The notes: a model not told the origin generated them from the sequence alone. Shown: positions 13,562-22,260, counted from the first letter of the stretch. The stretch is 26,830 nt of DNA from an uncultured Collinsella sp. (GCA_902470925.1 CABRIF010000022.1:1-26830), one strand, 5' to 3'. A program made the numbers and translations.

Positions 13562-14362
13562 CTATCGGCGCTGGTTGGCCTGCCATAGCAGCGCGAGGCC
13601 GCGCAGGGTGAGGGAGGCGTCGACGGTCGTGTGATGCTGCAGGAGCTTGGCGATGCCGGCGGCGTTGTCCCCGGTGATCACGATGGGGGCGTCCGCCTCG
13701 AGCTCGCTGAGTACGGCGTCGAGCAGACCGTCGATGCGCGCCGCCTCGCCCAGCACGATGCCGGCCTGCATCGCCTCGCGCGTGCTGCGGCCGATGGCGT
13801 GCTTGGGGCGCATGAGCTCGATGACGGGCAGGCGGGCCGCGGCGTCGGCGAGCGAGCGTGCCCCGAGCGCGGCGCCGGGCGCGATGATGCCGCCGGCAAA
13901 CGCCCCCGACGCATCGATGACCTCGATGTTGGTGGTGGTGCCCAGATCGACCACGATGACGGGCGACCCGTACGAGGCACGCGCCGCCACGGCGTCGGCG
14001 ATGCGGTCGGCACCCACTTCGGCCGGGTCGTCGTAGCGCATGGCCAGGCCGGTTTTGAGTCCGGGGCCCACGGTGAGGGGACGCGTGTTCGAGCTTGCGG
14101 CCAGGGCGCGGCGCCAGCTGCCGGTGAGGGCGGGCACCACGCAGGAGAGGATGGCGCCGGCAGGAGCGGCGGCGGGCAGCAGGCTGAGCGCCTGCGCGAG
14201 CTGGATGCGCGCCTCGTCGACCGTGAGCCGCGCGGGCGTGGTGAGCTCGCAGGACCCCATGAGCTCGGGAGAGTCGCCGCCGGATATGCTGAACAGGCCG
14301 AACCCCGTGGTGGTGTTGCCCACGTCAACGGCTATCACCTGCGTGCGCGCTGCCTGCTCCAT
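13562..14362 (-). CDS. coaX: Type III pantothenate kinase
   Basis: Phosphorylates pantothenate, the first step of coenzyme A synthesis. Type III enzymes belong to the ASKHA fold and escape feedback by CoA. The 266-aa protein has the phosphate-1 motif VIAVDVGNTTTGFG (Asp13), the pantothenate-side GADRIADAVAA motif, the second nucleotide motif VVDLGTTTNIEVID, and GGIIAPGAALGARSLADAAARLP. The start ATG complements 14360-14362 and has GGAGG about 4 nt upstream. It is divergent from the OPT transporter gene, with a 103-bp shared intergenic region. It stands 185 bp upstream of the flavodoxin-family gene on the same strand and may be co-transcribed with it. Confidence 0.95.
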   Translation of the reverse strand: MEQAARTQVIAVDVGNTTTGFGLFSISGGDSPELMGSCELTTPARLTVDEARIQLAQALSLLPAAAPAGAILSCVVPALTGSWRRALAASSNTRPLTVGPGLKTGLAMRYDDPAEVGADRIADAVAARASYGSPVIVVDLGTTTNIEVIDASGAFAGGIIAPGAALGARSLADAAARLPVIELMRPKHAIGRSTREAMQAGIVLGEAARIDGLLDAVLSELEADAPIVITGDNAAGIAKLLQHHTTVDASLTLRGLALLWQANQRR

Positions 14363-14372
14363 GAACCCTCCC

Positions 14373-14401
14373 TGGTTGCGATTGGTCAAGGCGATTATAC
14401 T
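14373..14401 (+). promoter_or_regulatory. Promoter candidate for the OPT transporter
   Basis: TATACT (14396-14401) is the best -10 hexamer seen in the window. A weak -35 TGGTTG (14373-14378) lies 17 bp upstream. A small hairpin (CTCCCC 14425-14430 with GGGGAG 14439-14444) lies in the predicted leader, just before the ribosome binding site at 14455-14460. Confidence 0.4.
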
Positions 14402-14465
14402 GTACGCGCCATACCGTAACCCGACTCCCCGATTCGAGGGGGAGCGGATATGCGAAGGAGTATCT

Positions 14466-16289
14466 ATGGAAAAGCAAGGAAGCCGCGCCATGCTGCGCGG
14501 GCAGATCAGCATGGCGGGAATCGCCATCGGGTGCGTGGGCTGCGTGATCATCACCGCATCGTCGGTGTACACGGCGCTCAAGATGGGCGCACTGCCATGG
14601 CCGACCATCTTCACCTCGGTGATGGCGCTGGTGCTGCTGCGCGCCCTGGGCAAAACAAGTCTGAATGAAGTGAATATCACGCAGATCATCATGTCTGCCG
14701 GGTCGATGGTGGCCGGCGGCCTGGCGTTCACCATCCCCGCGATCTGGATGATGGGCGATGCGGTGTCCGACGGATCGGCAACCGGATGGCTGCCGCTTCT
14801 GGGTGTGGCGCTTGCCGGAACGCTGCTGGGCCTGGTGGCCACGGCCCTGATTCGCCGTCGATTCGTGGATGAGTCGGACCTGGAGTTTCCGATCGGCGTC
14901 GCGGCAGCCGAGACGCTTGAGGCCGGGCGCGCCGGCGGCGGCGTCGGCCGCAAGCTGTTCGGGGCGATGGGCCTGGCCGGCGCGTGGTGCGTGCTGCGCG
15001 ATGTGGTGGGCGCGGTGCCCGCTCTGTTCGCCAACCTGTCGGTGCCGGGGGCGAGTGTGGCGCTCTACAACTCGCCCATGCTGGTGTCGGTGGGCTTTTT
15101 GCTGGGTGGAGCCTCAGCGGTGCTGTGGCTGGTCGGCGCCGTGGCGGGCAACGTGGGCATTCCCGTCATCGGTGCGCTGACCGGTGCGTTCGATGCCGCT
15201 ACGGCGCAGGGCATCGTGGCGAGCCTGGGCATGGGGCTCATGATGGGCTCGGGCATTGGCGTGGTGGTGCGCGACATCCTGCCGAAAGCGGCGGGCGTGT
15301 GGCGCCGTGGTGCCGCGGCCGGCGATGCGGATACGGCCGCCTCGGCAACGGCCCCTGCGGCCGGCGCGATGGACGATGCGGCTCGTGCGGCGGAGGTCGA
15401 CGCGTCGGCTTCGCCCGCCCAGCCTGCCGGCCACGCCGCTCCGGGCGCCCGGCGCTTCTCGCGTGTCGATGCAGGCGGGCTGGCGCTCATGGTTGCGTCG
15501 GCGGCGCTGCTCGTGTGCATGGTGCTGGGGCTGGCGCCGGTGGCCGCGCTGGCGCTGGTGGCGCTCGCGTTCGTGACCGCGATCATGAGCGCGCAGTCGG
15601 TGGGCAGCACCGGCATCGACCCCATGGAGATCTTCGGCCTCATCGCCCTTTTGGCGGTGGCGGCGATCTCGGATGCGACGCCGGTGCGGCTGCTGTATGT
15701 GGCCGGTGTGGTGGCGGTTGCCTGCGGGCTTGCGGGCGACGTGATGAGCGACTTCAAAACCGGTGCGCTGCTGGGCACGAGCCCGCGCGCGATGTGGGCC
15801 GGCCAGGCGATCGGCGCGCTGCTGGGCGCCGTGGTTGCGGTGGCGACCATGCTGACGCTGTTCGCCGCCTACGGGCCCGAGGCGTTCGGGCCGGGCAAGC
15901 TGTTCGTGTCGGCCCAGGCCAGCGTGGTGGCCACGATGATGGCGGGCATCCCGTGCCTGCCGGCGTTTGCGGCAGGGCTCGGCGCCGGCGTGGTGCTGCA
16001 CTGCCTGCGCGTGCCCGCGATGATGCTGGGCCTCGGCGTCTACCTGCCGTTCTACATGTCCGCCACGGCCTGCGTGGGCGCGGCGGTCCGCGCGGTCTAT
16101 AACCGGGCGCGCGCCGCCCGCGCCGCAGGCTCGGCACATACTGCGGAGGCGAACCAGGCTGCAGGCCGGCAGCGCGCCGCGGCCGATGCGGAGCGCGGCA
16201 CCTTGATCGCCTCGGGCATCATCGGCGGCGAATCGATCGTGGGCGTGCTGGTGGCGCTCGTCTCGGTGGTGACGGGGCTCATGGGCTAG
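14466..16289 (+). CDS. OPT/YSL-family oligopeptide or metal-chelate transporter
   Basis: Large polytopic membrane protein (607 aa) of the oligopeptide transporter superfamily, proton-coupled in characterised members. ATG 14466 follows AAGGAG at 14455-14460. The N-terminus has SMAGIAIGCVGCVIITASSVY and KMGALPWPTIFTSV. A family-typical FPIGVAAAETLEAG block follows, then many hydrophobic segments (about 14), with GALLGTSPRAMWAGQAIGAL late in the protein. An Ala/Asp-rich hydrophilic insert near residues 280-330 sits in a cytoplasmic or external loop between the two halves. The substrate is unknown; bacterial OPTs take up peptides, glutathione or metal-siderophore complexes. It appears monocistronic, divergent from coaX and followed by a hairpin. 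Confidence 0.9.
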   Translation: MEKQGSRAMLRGQISMAGIAIGCVGCVIITASSVYTALKMGALPWPTIFTSVMALVLLRALGKTSLNEVNITQIIMSAGSMVAGGLAFTIPAIWMMGDAVSDGSATGWLPLLGVALAGTLLGLVATALIRRRFVDESDLEFPIGVAAAETLEAGRAGGGVGRKLFGAMGLAGAWCVLRDVVGAVPALFANLSVPGASVALYNSPMLVSVGFLLGGASAVLWLVGAVAGNVGIPVIGALTGAFDAATAQGIVASLGMGLMMGSGIGVVVRDILPKAAGVWRRGAAAGDADTAASATAPAAGAMDDAARAAEVDASASPAQPAGHAAPGARRFSRVDAGGLALMVASAALLVCMVLGLAPVAALALVALAFVTAIMSAQSVGSTGIDPMEIFGLIALLAVAAISDATPVRLLYVAGVVAVACGLAGDVMSDFKTGALLGTSPRAMWAGQAIGALLGAVVAVATMLTLFAAYGPEAFGPGKLFVSAQASVVATMMAGIPCLPAFAAGLGAGVVLHCLRVPAMMLGLGVYLPFYMSATACVGAAVRAVYNRARAARAAGSAHTAEANQAAGRQRAAADAERGTLIASGIIGGESIVGVLVALVSVVTGLMG

Positions 16290-16344
16290 GTCTCGCCTGC
16301 TCGCGCGCAGGGGCGGCGGAACCCCCCGTATCCTGCCTTGATGT

Positions 16345-16362
16345 GGCGGCGATCCGGCCGCC
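16345..16362 (+). terminator. Weak hairpin after the OPT gene
   Basis: GGCGGC (16345-16350), loop GATCCG, GCCGCC (16357-16362), followed by CTGTTCGTGATTT. The short stem and absent U-run make it a weak terminator candidate. Confidence 0.35.
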
Positions 16363-16403
16363 CTGTTCGTGATTTGCGACCGCCGCGGTTGGGTATCAGC
16401 ATG

Positions 16404-16412
16404 TGGTACGAT
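16404..16412 (+). promoter_or_regulatory. Extended -10 candidate for the nifU-like gene
   Basis: TGGTACGAT fits TGnTAnnnT. A start near 16419 gives a 27-nt leader carrying AAAGGAG (16433-16439). A TTGGGT upstream is too close to act as -35. Confidence 0.4.
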
Positions 16413-16445
16413 TTCGAGCTGCTGTAGCGACGAAAGGAGCCCACC

Positions 16446-16724
16446 GTGGCTGTGAATGAAAAGCTCCTGAAAGAGGTGCTCGAGGAGATCCGCCCCAACC
16501 TGCAGGCGGATGGCGGCGACATGACCTATATCGGCGTGGACGATGAAGGCGTGGTGCAGCTTGAGCTGCAGGGCGCCTGCGCCGGCTGTCCGATGAGCTC
16601 GCTCACCCTGTCCATGGGTATCGAGCGCATCTTGAAAGAACACGTCCCCGGGGTGACGCGCGTGGAGCAGGTGGGCGGCGGCGAGGCCGCAGGCGACCTG
16701 TACGACGAGTACGCGCCGTTCTAG
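16446..16724 (+). CDS. NifU C-terminal domain (Nfu-type) iron-sulfur scaffold protein
   Basis: Small cytoplasmic protein (92 aa) that carries or delivers Fe-S clusters. It consists only of the NifU-like domain: EEIRPNLQADGGDMTYIGV at the N-terminal side, then the CxxC motif with Cys45 and Cys48 (GACAGCPMSSLTL), which binds a bridging cluster in relatives, and IERILKEHVPGVTRVEQV. The GTG start at 16446 is set by AAAGGAG at a 6-nt spacing. No other isc/suf gene is adjacent. dcd follows after a 64-bp gap containing a hairpin, so the two may be partly co-transcribed. Confidence 0.93.
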   Translation: MAVNEKLLKEVLEEIRPNLQADGGDMTYIGVDDEGVVQLELQGACAGCPMSSLTLSMGIERILKEHVPGVTRVEQVGGGEAAGDLYDEYAPF

Positions 16725-16738
16725 GAACCACGGGTTGT

Positions 16739-16769
16739 GCGCCCGCTGCCCTGTTGCGGCGGCGGGCGC
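16739..16769 (+). terminator. Hairpin between nifU-like gene and dcd
   Basis: A 12-bp stem with one G-U pair (GCGCCCGCTGCC 16739-16750 with GGCGGCGGGCGC 16758-16769) around a 7-base loop. It is followed by TGCGGTATAGG with no U-tract, so it could terminate or merely attenuate read-through into dcd. Confidence 0.45.
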
Positions 16770-16788
16770 TGCGGTATAGGAGGCAGCC

Positions 16789-17364
16789 ATGGTGCTTTCG
16801 GACCACGATATCAAGATCGAGATGGCAAGCGGCCGCATAGCGATCGAGCCGACCGTCGACCGGTTTATCCAGCCGGCCTCGGTTGACCTGCGCCTGGGCA
16901 GCGACTTTCGGGTGTTTCGCAATTCGAGCCATGTGGCGATCGACCCCGAGCGCGATCAGCCCGACCTCACCGAGCGCATCGTGATCGCGGACGACGACGC
17001 CTTCGTGCTGCATCCGGGCCAGTTCGCCCTGGGCACCACGCTCGAGTGCATCACGGTCCCCAACGACATCCTGGCCAAGCTGGAGGGCAAAAGCTCGCTC
17101 GGCCGTCTGGGCCTGATGATCCATTCCACCGCCGGCTACATCGACCCGGGCTGGACCGGGCAGGTGACGCTCGAGCTGTCGAACGTGGCGACCCTGCCCA
17201 TCCTGCTGCGCCCCGGCATGCGGATCGGCCAGATCTCCTTCGAGCGCATGTCCTCGCCGGTGGACGTGCCCTACGGCTCGCCCGAGCTGGGGAGCCACTA
17301 CCAGGGGCAGCGCGGGGCCACCGCCGGCCGCCCGCTCGCCGACCGCGTGCGCGCGGCGCAGTAG
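16789..17364 (+). CDS. dcd: dCTP deaminase, probably bifunctional (dUMP-forming) type
   Basis: Trimeric enzyme of the dUTPase fold that deaminates dCTP toward thymidylate synthesis, 191 aa. ATG 16789 follows AGGAGG at 5 nt. The core region reads EGKSSLGRLGLMIHSTAGYID then PGWTGQVTLELSN, with catalytic Glu129, followed by RPGMRIGQISFERM. The HSTAG and EGKSS variants match the bifunctional deaminase/diphosphatases of mycobacteria and Methanocaldococcus rather than the E. coli mono-functional form (HVTAH). Direct conversion of dCTP to dUMP is therefore inferred. lgt begins 36 bp after the stop with no terminator between, so dcd-lgt is likely one transcript. Confidence 0.94.
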   Translation: MVLSDHDIKIEMASGRIAIEPTVDRFIQPASVDLRLGSDFRVFRNSSHVAIDPERDQPDLTERIVIADDDAFVLHPGQFALGTTLECITVPNDILAKLEGKSSLGRLGLMIHSTAGYIDPGWTGQVTLELSNVATLPILLRPGMRIGQISFERMSSPVDVPYGSPELGSHYQGQRGATAGRPLADRVRAAQ

Positions 17365-17400
17365 CGCCCGCCCGCCACCATACCGAGAAAGAGGGCATCT

Positions 17401-18216
17401 GTGCTCAACGATCTGTACCATAGCCTCGATCCGGTCGCGTTCTCGGCCGGCCCCATCACCATCTACTGGTACGGCCTGGCCTACATAGCTGGCTCGATCA
17501 TCGCGGGCGTGATGCTGTACCGTACGCAGCGCCGCTGGAAGATGGGGCTTTCGGTCGACGACGTGATGAGCGTCGTCATCGGCGTGGTGTTCGGCCTGTT
17601 GATCGGTGCGCGCCTGTTCTACGTGGTGTTCTACGGCGACGGCTACTACTTCGCGCATCCGCTGGAGATCCTCGCGGTGAACCAGGGCGGCATGAGTTTC
17701 CACGGCGGCCTGGTGGGCGGTATCGTGGGCGGCGTGCTGGCATGCCGGGCGCTGCGGCTGTCGGCCTGGACCGTGGCCGACATGGCCGTGGTGGGCGCCC
17801 CGCTCGCCTTGTGCCTGGGCCGCTGCGCGAACTTCGTGAACGGCGAGCTGTGGGGCAAACCCACCGACCTGCCCTGGGGCGTGGTGTTCGGCGGTGCGGC
17901 GGGCACCATGCCGCGTCATCCCTCCCAGCTCTACGAGGCGCTGCTCGAGGGCATCGTGCTGTTTGCCATCCTGTATGCGATGAGCCGGAAGAAGAAGCTG
18001 CCGCCGCAGGGGGCGTTTCTCGGCGTGTTCGTGATGGGCTACGGCATCGTGCGCTTCCTGGTTGAGTTCGTGCGCGTGCCCGATGCGCAGCTGGGTTACC
18101 TGTTCGGCTTCATCACCATGGGGCAGCTGCTCAGCCTGCCGCTCATCGTGGGCGGGGCTGCACTGCTGGTCTATGCGTACCGCGCGCGCCGTCCACAGCG
18201 GGCGCGCCTGGATTAA
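17401..18216 (+). CDS. lgt: Prolipoprotein diacylglyceryl transferase
   Basis: Membrane enzyme that transfers diacylglycerol from phosphatidylglycerol to the lipobox cysteine of prolipoproteins, the first step of lipoprotein maturation. It has 271 aa and seven membrane helices. Key motifs: YGLAYIAG near the N-terminus, His101 in SFHGGLVGG, and the Lgt signature GRCANFVNGELWGKPTDLPWG with essential Arg141. HPSQLYEALLEG and GYGIVRFLVEFVRVPD follow. GTG 17401 is preceded by AAAGAGGG at about 6 nt. A hairpin with a U-rich tail follows the stop. In this window MetQ, which has a lipobox, would be one client. Confidence 0.96.
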   Translation: MLNDLYHSLDPVAFSAGPITIYWYGLAYIAGSIIAGVMLYRTQRRWKMGLSVDDVMSVVIGVVFGLLIGARLFYVVFYGDGYYFAHPLEILAVNQGGMSFHGGLVGGIVGGVLACRALRLSAWTVADMAVVGAPLALCLGRCANFVNGELWGKPTDLPWGVVFGGAAGTMPRHPSQLYEALLEGIVLFAILYAMSRKKKLPPQGAFLGVFVMGYGIVRFLVEFVRVPDAQLGYLFGFITMGQLLSLPLIVGGAALLVYAYRARRPQRARLD

Positions 18217-18264
18217 GGACGCGTTTCGCGGCGTAGCGTGGCCGCGTGCATCGGGACGCGCTGC

Positions 18265-18300
18265 GCGGCGCCGTTCGGTGGCGCCGCATCGTCTCTTTCT
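18265..18300 (+). terminator. Intrinsic terminator after lgt
   Basis: An 8-bp perfect stem (GCGGCGCC 18265-18272 with GGCGCCGC 18280-18287) and a 7-base loop, followed by a pyrimidine/U-rich run (CGTCTCTTTCT). It ends the dcd-lgt unit. Confidence 0.6.
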
Positions 18301-18389
18301 GTGCGGATGCGCGCGCCCGTCTGGAAAAGCGGGGCGTCTGCAAGTAGCATGGCAGGGTACGAAACCCGATCACTGAAATGGGGCCTTGG

Positions 18390-19721
18390 ATGAAGTACTT
18401 TGGGACGGACGGCTTTCGCGGCTTGGCGAACGTGGGGCTGACGGTCGATCACGCGTTCAAGATCGGCCGGTTCATCGGTTGGTACTACGGGCTGCGGCTC
18501 GACCGCAAGACCAAGGTGGTCATCGGCAAGGACACGCGCCGTTCAAGCTACATGTTCGAGAACGCCCTGATGGCCGGCTTGGTGGCAAGCGGTGCGGACG
18601 CCTATGCGCTGCGCGTGACCACCACGCCCTCGGTGAGCTATGTGGTCCGCCACGGGGATTTCGACTGCGGCATCATGATCACGGCCAGCCACAACCCCTT
18701 CCACGATAACGGCATCAAGCTGATCGACTCGGGCGGATACAAGATGAGCCCCGAGATTCTCGAGCAGGTCGAGTCCTATATCGATGGTGAGCTCGAGGTG
18801 CCGCTGGCCTGCGGCGAGCAGATCGGCCGCGCGGTGGATTACGTCGAGGGCCGCGTCCGCTACACCGAGGCGCTCGTCGAGTCGGCCCCGTTTTCGCTCG
18901 AGGGCTGCCGCGTGGGCCTGGATTGCGCCAACGGCGCGGCGACGCCGATCGCGCCCGAGGTGTTCCGCCAGCTCGGTGCCGAGGTGCACGTGATCGGCGA
19001 TGGGCCCAACGGCTTCAACATCAACATGGCTTGTGGCTCCACCCACATCGAGCGCCTGCAGGCGTTCGTGCGCGAGGAGGGGCTCGACGTGGGCTTCGCC
19101 TACGACGGCGACGCCGACCGCTGCATCGCGGTGGACGAGTACGGCAACGTGTGCGACGGCGACGCCATCATGTACGTGTGCGGTGCGCACCTCGCCGCCA
19201 AGGGCGAGCTGCCCGACAACACCGTGGTCACCACCGTCATGAGCAACATCGGCCTGTACAAGGCGCTCGAGCGCCTGGGGCTGTCCTACGAGACCACCGA
19301 CGTGGGCGACAAGTACGTGAGCGCCTGCATGACCGAGCATGGCTACGGCCTGGGCGGCGAGCAGAGCGGGCACGTGATCTTCTCGGCGTACAGCGCGGCG
19401 GGCGACGGCATCAACACGAGCCTGCGCATGATGCAGGTGATGGTGGAGACCGGCAAGCCGCTTTCCGAGCTCACCGAGCCGCTGACGATCTATCCGCAGC
19501 TGCTGAAGAACATCCAGGTGGCCGATAAGCACGCGGTGATGGAGAGCCCGGTGGTCAAGGAGGCCACCGCGGCGGTGTCCACCGCGCTCGAGGGCGACGG
19601 TCGTGCGCTCGTGCGTGCCTCGGGCACCGAGCCGCTCGTGCGCGTGATGGTCGAGGCCCCCACCATGGAGCTGTGCGAGCGCTACGTGAACGAGGTCATC
19701 GCGGCCATCGAATCCCTGTAG
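18390..19721 (+). CDS. glmM: Phosphoglucosamine mutase
   Basis: Converts glucosamine-6-phosphate to glucosamine-1-phosphate for UDP-GlcNAc and peptidoglycan synthesis. From ATG 18390 the protein is 443 aa and starts with the family N-terminus MKYFGTDGFRG. ATG 18378 (four residues longer) is possible; neither has a strong ribosome binding site. The catalytic phosphoserine is Ser100 (TASHNPFHDNG), the metal-binding loop is DGDADR (239-244), the sugar loop is GGEQSGH and the phosphate-binding loop RASGTEPLVRVMVE is near the C-terminus. Complete and of normal length. The next gene starts 15 bp after its stop, so the two are probably co-transcribed, linking amino-sugar supply with a membrane glycan-type protein. 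Confidence 0.96.
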   Translation: MKYFGTDGFRGLANVGLTVDHAFKIGRFIGWYYGLRLDRKTKVVIGKDTRRSSYMFENALMAGLVASGADAYALRVTTTPSVSYVVRHGDFDCGIMITASHNPFHDNGIKLIDSGGYKMSPEILEQVESYIDGELEVPLACGEQIGRAVDYVEGRVRYTEALVESAPFSLEGCRVGLDCANGAATPIAPEVFRQLGAEVHVIGDGPNGFNINMACGSTHIERLQAFVREEGLDVGFAYDGDADRCIAVDEYGNVCDGDAIMYVCGAHLAAKGELPDNTVVTTVMSNIGLYKALERLGLSYETTDVGDKYVSACMTEHGYGLGGEQSGHVIFSAYSAAGDGINTSLRMMQVMVETGKPLSELTEPLTIYPQLLKNIQVADKHAVMESPVVKEATAAVSTALEGDGRALVRASGTEPLVRVMVEAPTMELCERYVNEVIAAIESL

Positions 19722-19736
19722 GAACGCGCATCCATC

Positions 19737-21980
19737 ATGGCTGATCAGGCGGGCGGGCGCCCGGGCGGACAGGCGGGCGGCCAGAGGGCGCGTCGGTATC
19801 GCGCGGCAGACGCGGCGGATGCAGCGGGCTGGGAGCGCTGGTTGCGCTCCTACACGGCCGGGCAGACGCTTGCCGCCTTCGCGCTGGCGCTCGTGGCCAC
19901 CGCCGCGATCTCCATGGACCCCACGCAGGCCAGCTACGGGGCCATCCGCGAGCTCGATCCGTCCGCCACCGGCGCCCTGTATATCTGCTACGAGGTCCTG
20001 CTGTCCTTTGCGGGCCACACCGATGCGGTGCTGCTGCTCGCGCTCGCCTGCCTGCTGGTGCTGCCTGTGCGCTATGTGCTGTTCGGGCGCGGCGAGCGCC
20101 TGCGCCCGTCGGTTGCGCTGCCGGCGGTGGCCTTTGCCGCCTGCATGGTGTTCGGGAAAAGCTACGACATGACCGACAGCGCGCGGCTCGTGCTCGGCGG
20201 CATCAGCCAGGCGATCGAATCTGCGATCGCAGGCGCGGGCTGGACGGTGCTGGGCGTCACGGGCCTGACGCTGCTGTTCGAGGCATTCGACTGGTTCGGC
20301 CAGCATCGGCTTCCGTTTACCGAGGGCCGCTACGGGCGCGTGTGGCGCCTGGCCGACGTGCTGCTCAACCGGCACCCCTTCGCTGTTCCGCTGCTGGTTG
20401 TCCTGGTGGCGTGGTTGCCGACGTTTATCGCCAGCATGCCCGGCCTGTTCATGGGGGACACCGGCGCGCAGATCCGCCAGTGGTTCAACCTGCCGAACGG
20501 CACGAGCGACTACCTCAATCTCATCAACCCGCAGGTGCTGCTCAACGGGCACCATCCGGTGGCCCATACGGCGCTGCTGGGCACCTGCGTCGAACTGGGT
20601 ATGCGCCTGTTCGGCAGCGAGAACGCCGGTCTGCTCATCTACACGACCCTCCAGTTCGCCGTGACGGCCGTCACGGTTGCCTATCTGGTGGCGAGCCTGC
20701 GTCGCTTCGGCGTGGGGCTCGTTCCGCGCGCGGTGCTGCTGCTGTTCTTCGTCGGGATGCCGCTGTTTTCCAACTACGCGGTCCTTATCACCAAAGACGT
20801 GCTGTTCGGCGATGCGTTCGCCGCGCTGGTGGTGCAGACGGCGGTGCTGCTCGCCGCCCTGCGCCCGGCATCGGCCCCGCAGCTGTCCATCGAGGCCTCG
20901 GGCGCTACGGGCGTGCGCCTGGCCGGCGTGGCGGGCGCGGTGCGCATGCGCCGCCGCGACTGGGCGGTGCTCGCGGCGGGATGTGCGGGCTGCGCGTTTT
21001 TGCGCAACGGCGGCATCGTGTTTCCGCTGGCCGCCGGCGTGCTTGTGGCTGGCTTCGGCATCGCTGCTATGAGGCGGGCGGCTCGCGGGGACTCTCGTAA
21101 GGCCGGGCGCACATTGCGGGTGTGGATGGGAGCTGTGGCGGTGGTTGCGGTGACGGTGGCGGCCAACATGGCGTTCACGCGCGTGGTCATGCCGGCGCTC
21201 GACATCACGCCGGGCAGCCGCCGCGAGGTGCTCTCGATTCCGTTTCAGCAGACGGCTCGTTACGTCCTCAAGCACGACGGTGCCGCCGCCGGCATCACGG
21301 ACGGTACCGGGGCGTCGGACGGCACGGTCACCGACGAGCAGCGCGCCGCGATCGATGCCGTGCTGGGGTACGGCACGCTCGCCAGCCGGTACGACCCGGA
21401 TAAATCCGATGCGGTCAAAAACGGCTACAACGAGGATGCCACGCCCGAGCAGCTCGCCGCCTACCTGCGGGTGTGGGCGCAGATGCTCGTCCAGGACCCC
21501 GGCAGCTATCTCTCGGCGGTGGCGAACAACTACTATGGGTATTTCTACCCCAGCAGCCGGGACGTGTTCACCTACGACGTGGTGACGAGCGCCGAGACCA
21601 TGGCGCGCCCGAGCAACCGCGCGTACTTCGACTTCCATCCCGTCGATAGCGGCCTGGTGCGCGCCTGCGGGCATGCGGTCACGCTCTACCGCGTGGCCAT
21701 CCAGCGCATCCCGCTGCTCTCGCTGCTGCTGAGCTCGTCGACCTACGTGTGGCTGCTGCTGGCGGCCTGCGTGTACCTGCTGCGCGAGCGGCAGTGGCGG
21801 GGCCTGGCGCTCATGGTGCCGCTGCTGGGCGTGCTGGCGGTGTGCCTCATCGGCCCGTGCAACGGCTCCACCTACATGCGCTACCTCTACCCGGCGATTC
21901 TGGCGCTGCCCTTCGCGGTGCCGGTGGCGCTGGTGTGGCCGCGAGCGCTCTGGCGCGATGAGGGGCGGCAGGGCAGGTAG
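19737..21980 (+). CDS. DUF6020-type polytopic membrane protein (GT-C glycosyltransferase-like)
   Basis: Large membrane protein of 747 aa with about 12-13 hydrophobic segments after a Gly/Arg/Ala-rich cytoplasmic N-terminus. Segments include TLAAFALALVATAAI, PFAVPLLVVLVAWLPTFIAS and LLIYTTLQFAVTAVTVAYL. The first external loop carries PGLFMGDTGAQI and a later stretch reads NGHHPVAHT, then LITKDVLFGDAFAAL. These acidic, loop-placed motifs resemble GT-C enzymes using polyprenyl-phosphate sugars. A soluble segment (~485-640) has SIPFQQTARYV, YDPDKSDAVKNGYNED and NNYYGYFYP, recalled as typical of DUF6020 proteins. No enzymatic role is proven. It begins 15 bp after glmM with only a weak AGGAA upstream. 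A role in assembling a cell-surface glycan is inferred from this position and fold. Confidence 0.8.
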   Translation: MADQAGGRPGGQAGGQRARRYRAADAADAAGWERWLRSYTAGQTLAAFALALVATAAISMDPTQASYGAIRELDPSATGALYICYEVLLSFAGHTDAVLLLALACLLVLPVRYVLFGRGERLRPSVALPAVAFAACMVFGKSYDMTDSARLVLGGISQAIESAIAGAGWTVLGVTGLTLLFEAFDWFGQHRLPFTEGRYGRVWRLADVLLNRHPFAVPLLVVLVAWLPTFIASMPGLFMGDTGAQIRQWFNLPNGTSDYLNLINPQVLLNGHHPVAHTALLGTCVELGMRLFGSENAGLLIYTTLQFAVTAVTVAYLVASLRRFGVGLVPRAVLLLFFVGMPLFSNYAVLITKDVLFGDAFAALVVQTAVLLAALRPASAPQLSIEASGATGVRLAGVAGAVRMRRRDWAVLAAGCAGCAFLRNGGIVFPLAAGVLVAGFGIAAMRRAARGDSRKAGRTLRVWMGAVAVVAVTVAANMAFTRVVMPALDITPGSRREVLSIPFQQTARYVLKHDGAAAGITDGTGASDGTVTDEQRAAIDAVLGYGTLASRYDPDKSDAVKNGYNEDATPEQLAAYLRVWAQMLVQDPGSYLSAVANNYYGYFYPSSRDVFTYDVVTSAETMARPSNRAYFDFHPVDSGLVRACGHAVTLYRVAIQRIPLLSLLLSSSTYVWLLLAACVYLLRERQWRGLALMVPLLGVLAVCLIGPCNGSTYMRYLYPAILALPFAVPVALVWPRALWRDEGRQGR

Positions 21981-22152
21981 GTGTCCAAGCGGGGCTGCCG
22001 CGCCGGCGCCGCGCGGTGTTGCCGACGCCCGAAGGGGGGATGCCGGCGTGGGGCGTTGCCGGTGCCCGAGGGATGGCCCCGCCGCGGCCTTGGCCGCCTC
22101 GATACCGGGCGCAGAGTCGCAGGTGCGGTGTGCATCGCGTGCGCGTGCGAAG

Positions 22153-22187
22153 TGGTACTTTCGCGGCGGCGGTGATGGGTATATCAT
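22153..22187 (+). promoter_or_regulatory. Promoter region of yebC
   Basis: Two candidates: TGGTACTTT (22153-22161, extended -10 pattern) about 100 bp upstream of the start, and TATCAT (22182-22187) with TTTCGC (22159-22164) 17 bp ahead. The second gives a leader of ~65 nt. The 280-bp gap before yebC (21981-22260) is otherwise GC-rich and featureless. Confidence 0.35.
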
Positions 22188-22260
22188 GCACTATCGTATG
22201 TATGTACGTGCTCGCGGCCAATACAGGGTCGGCGGGCTGGGATAACCGAAGGAGATTCGT

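Noticed and set aside
14376..14401. TTGCGA at 14376-14381 as -35 for the OPT promoter
   Set aside because: Only 14 bp separate it from TATACT, too short for a standard promoter.
18543..22187. A 1214-aa open frame on the minus strand opposite glmM and the DUF6020 gene
   Set aside because: Low-complexity His/Arg/Ala-rich translation typical of the antisense of GC-rich genes. Both plus-strand genes are conserved and recognisable.
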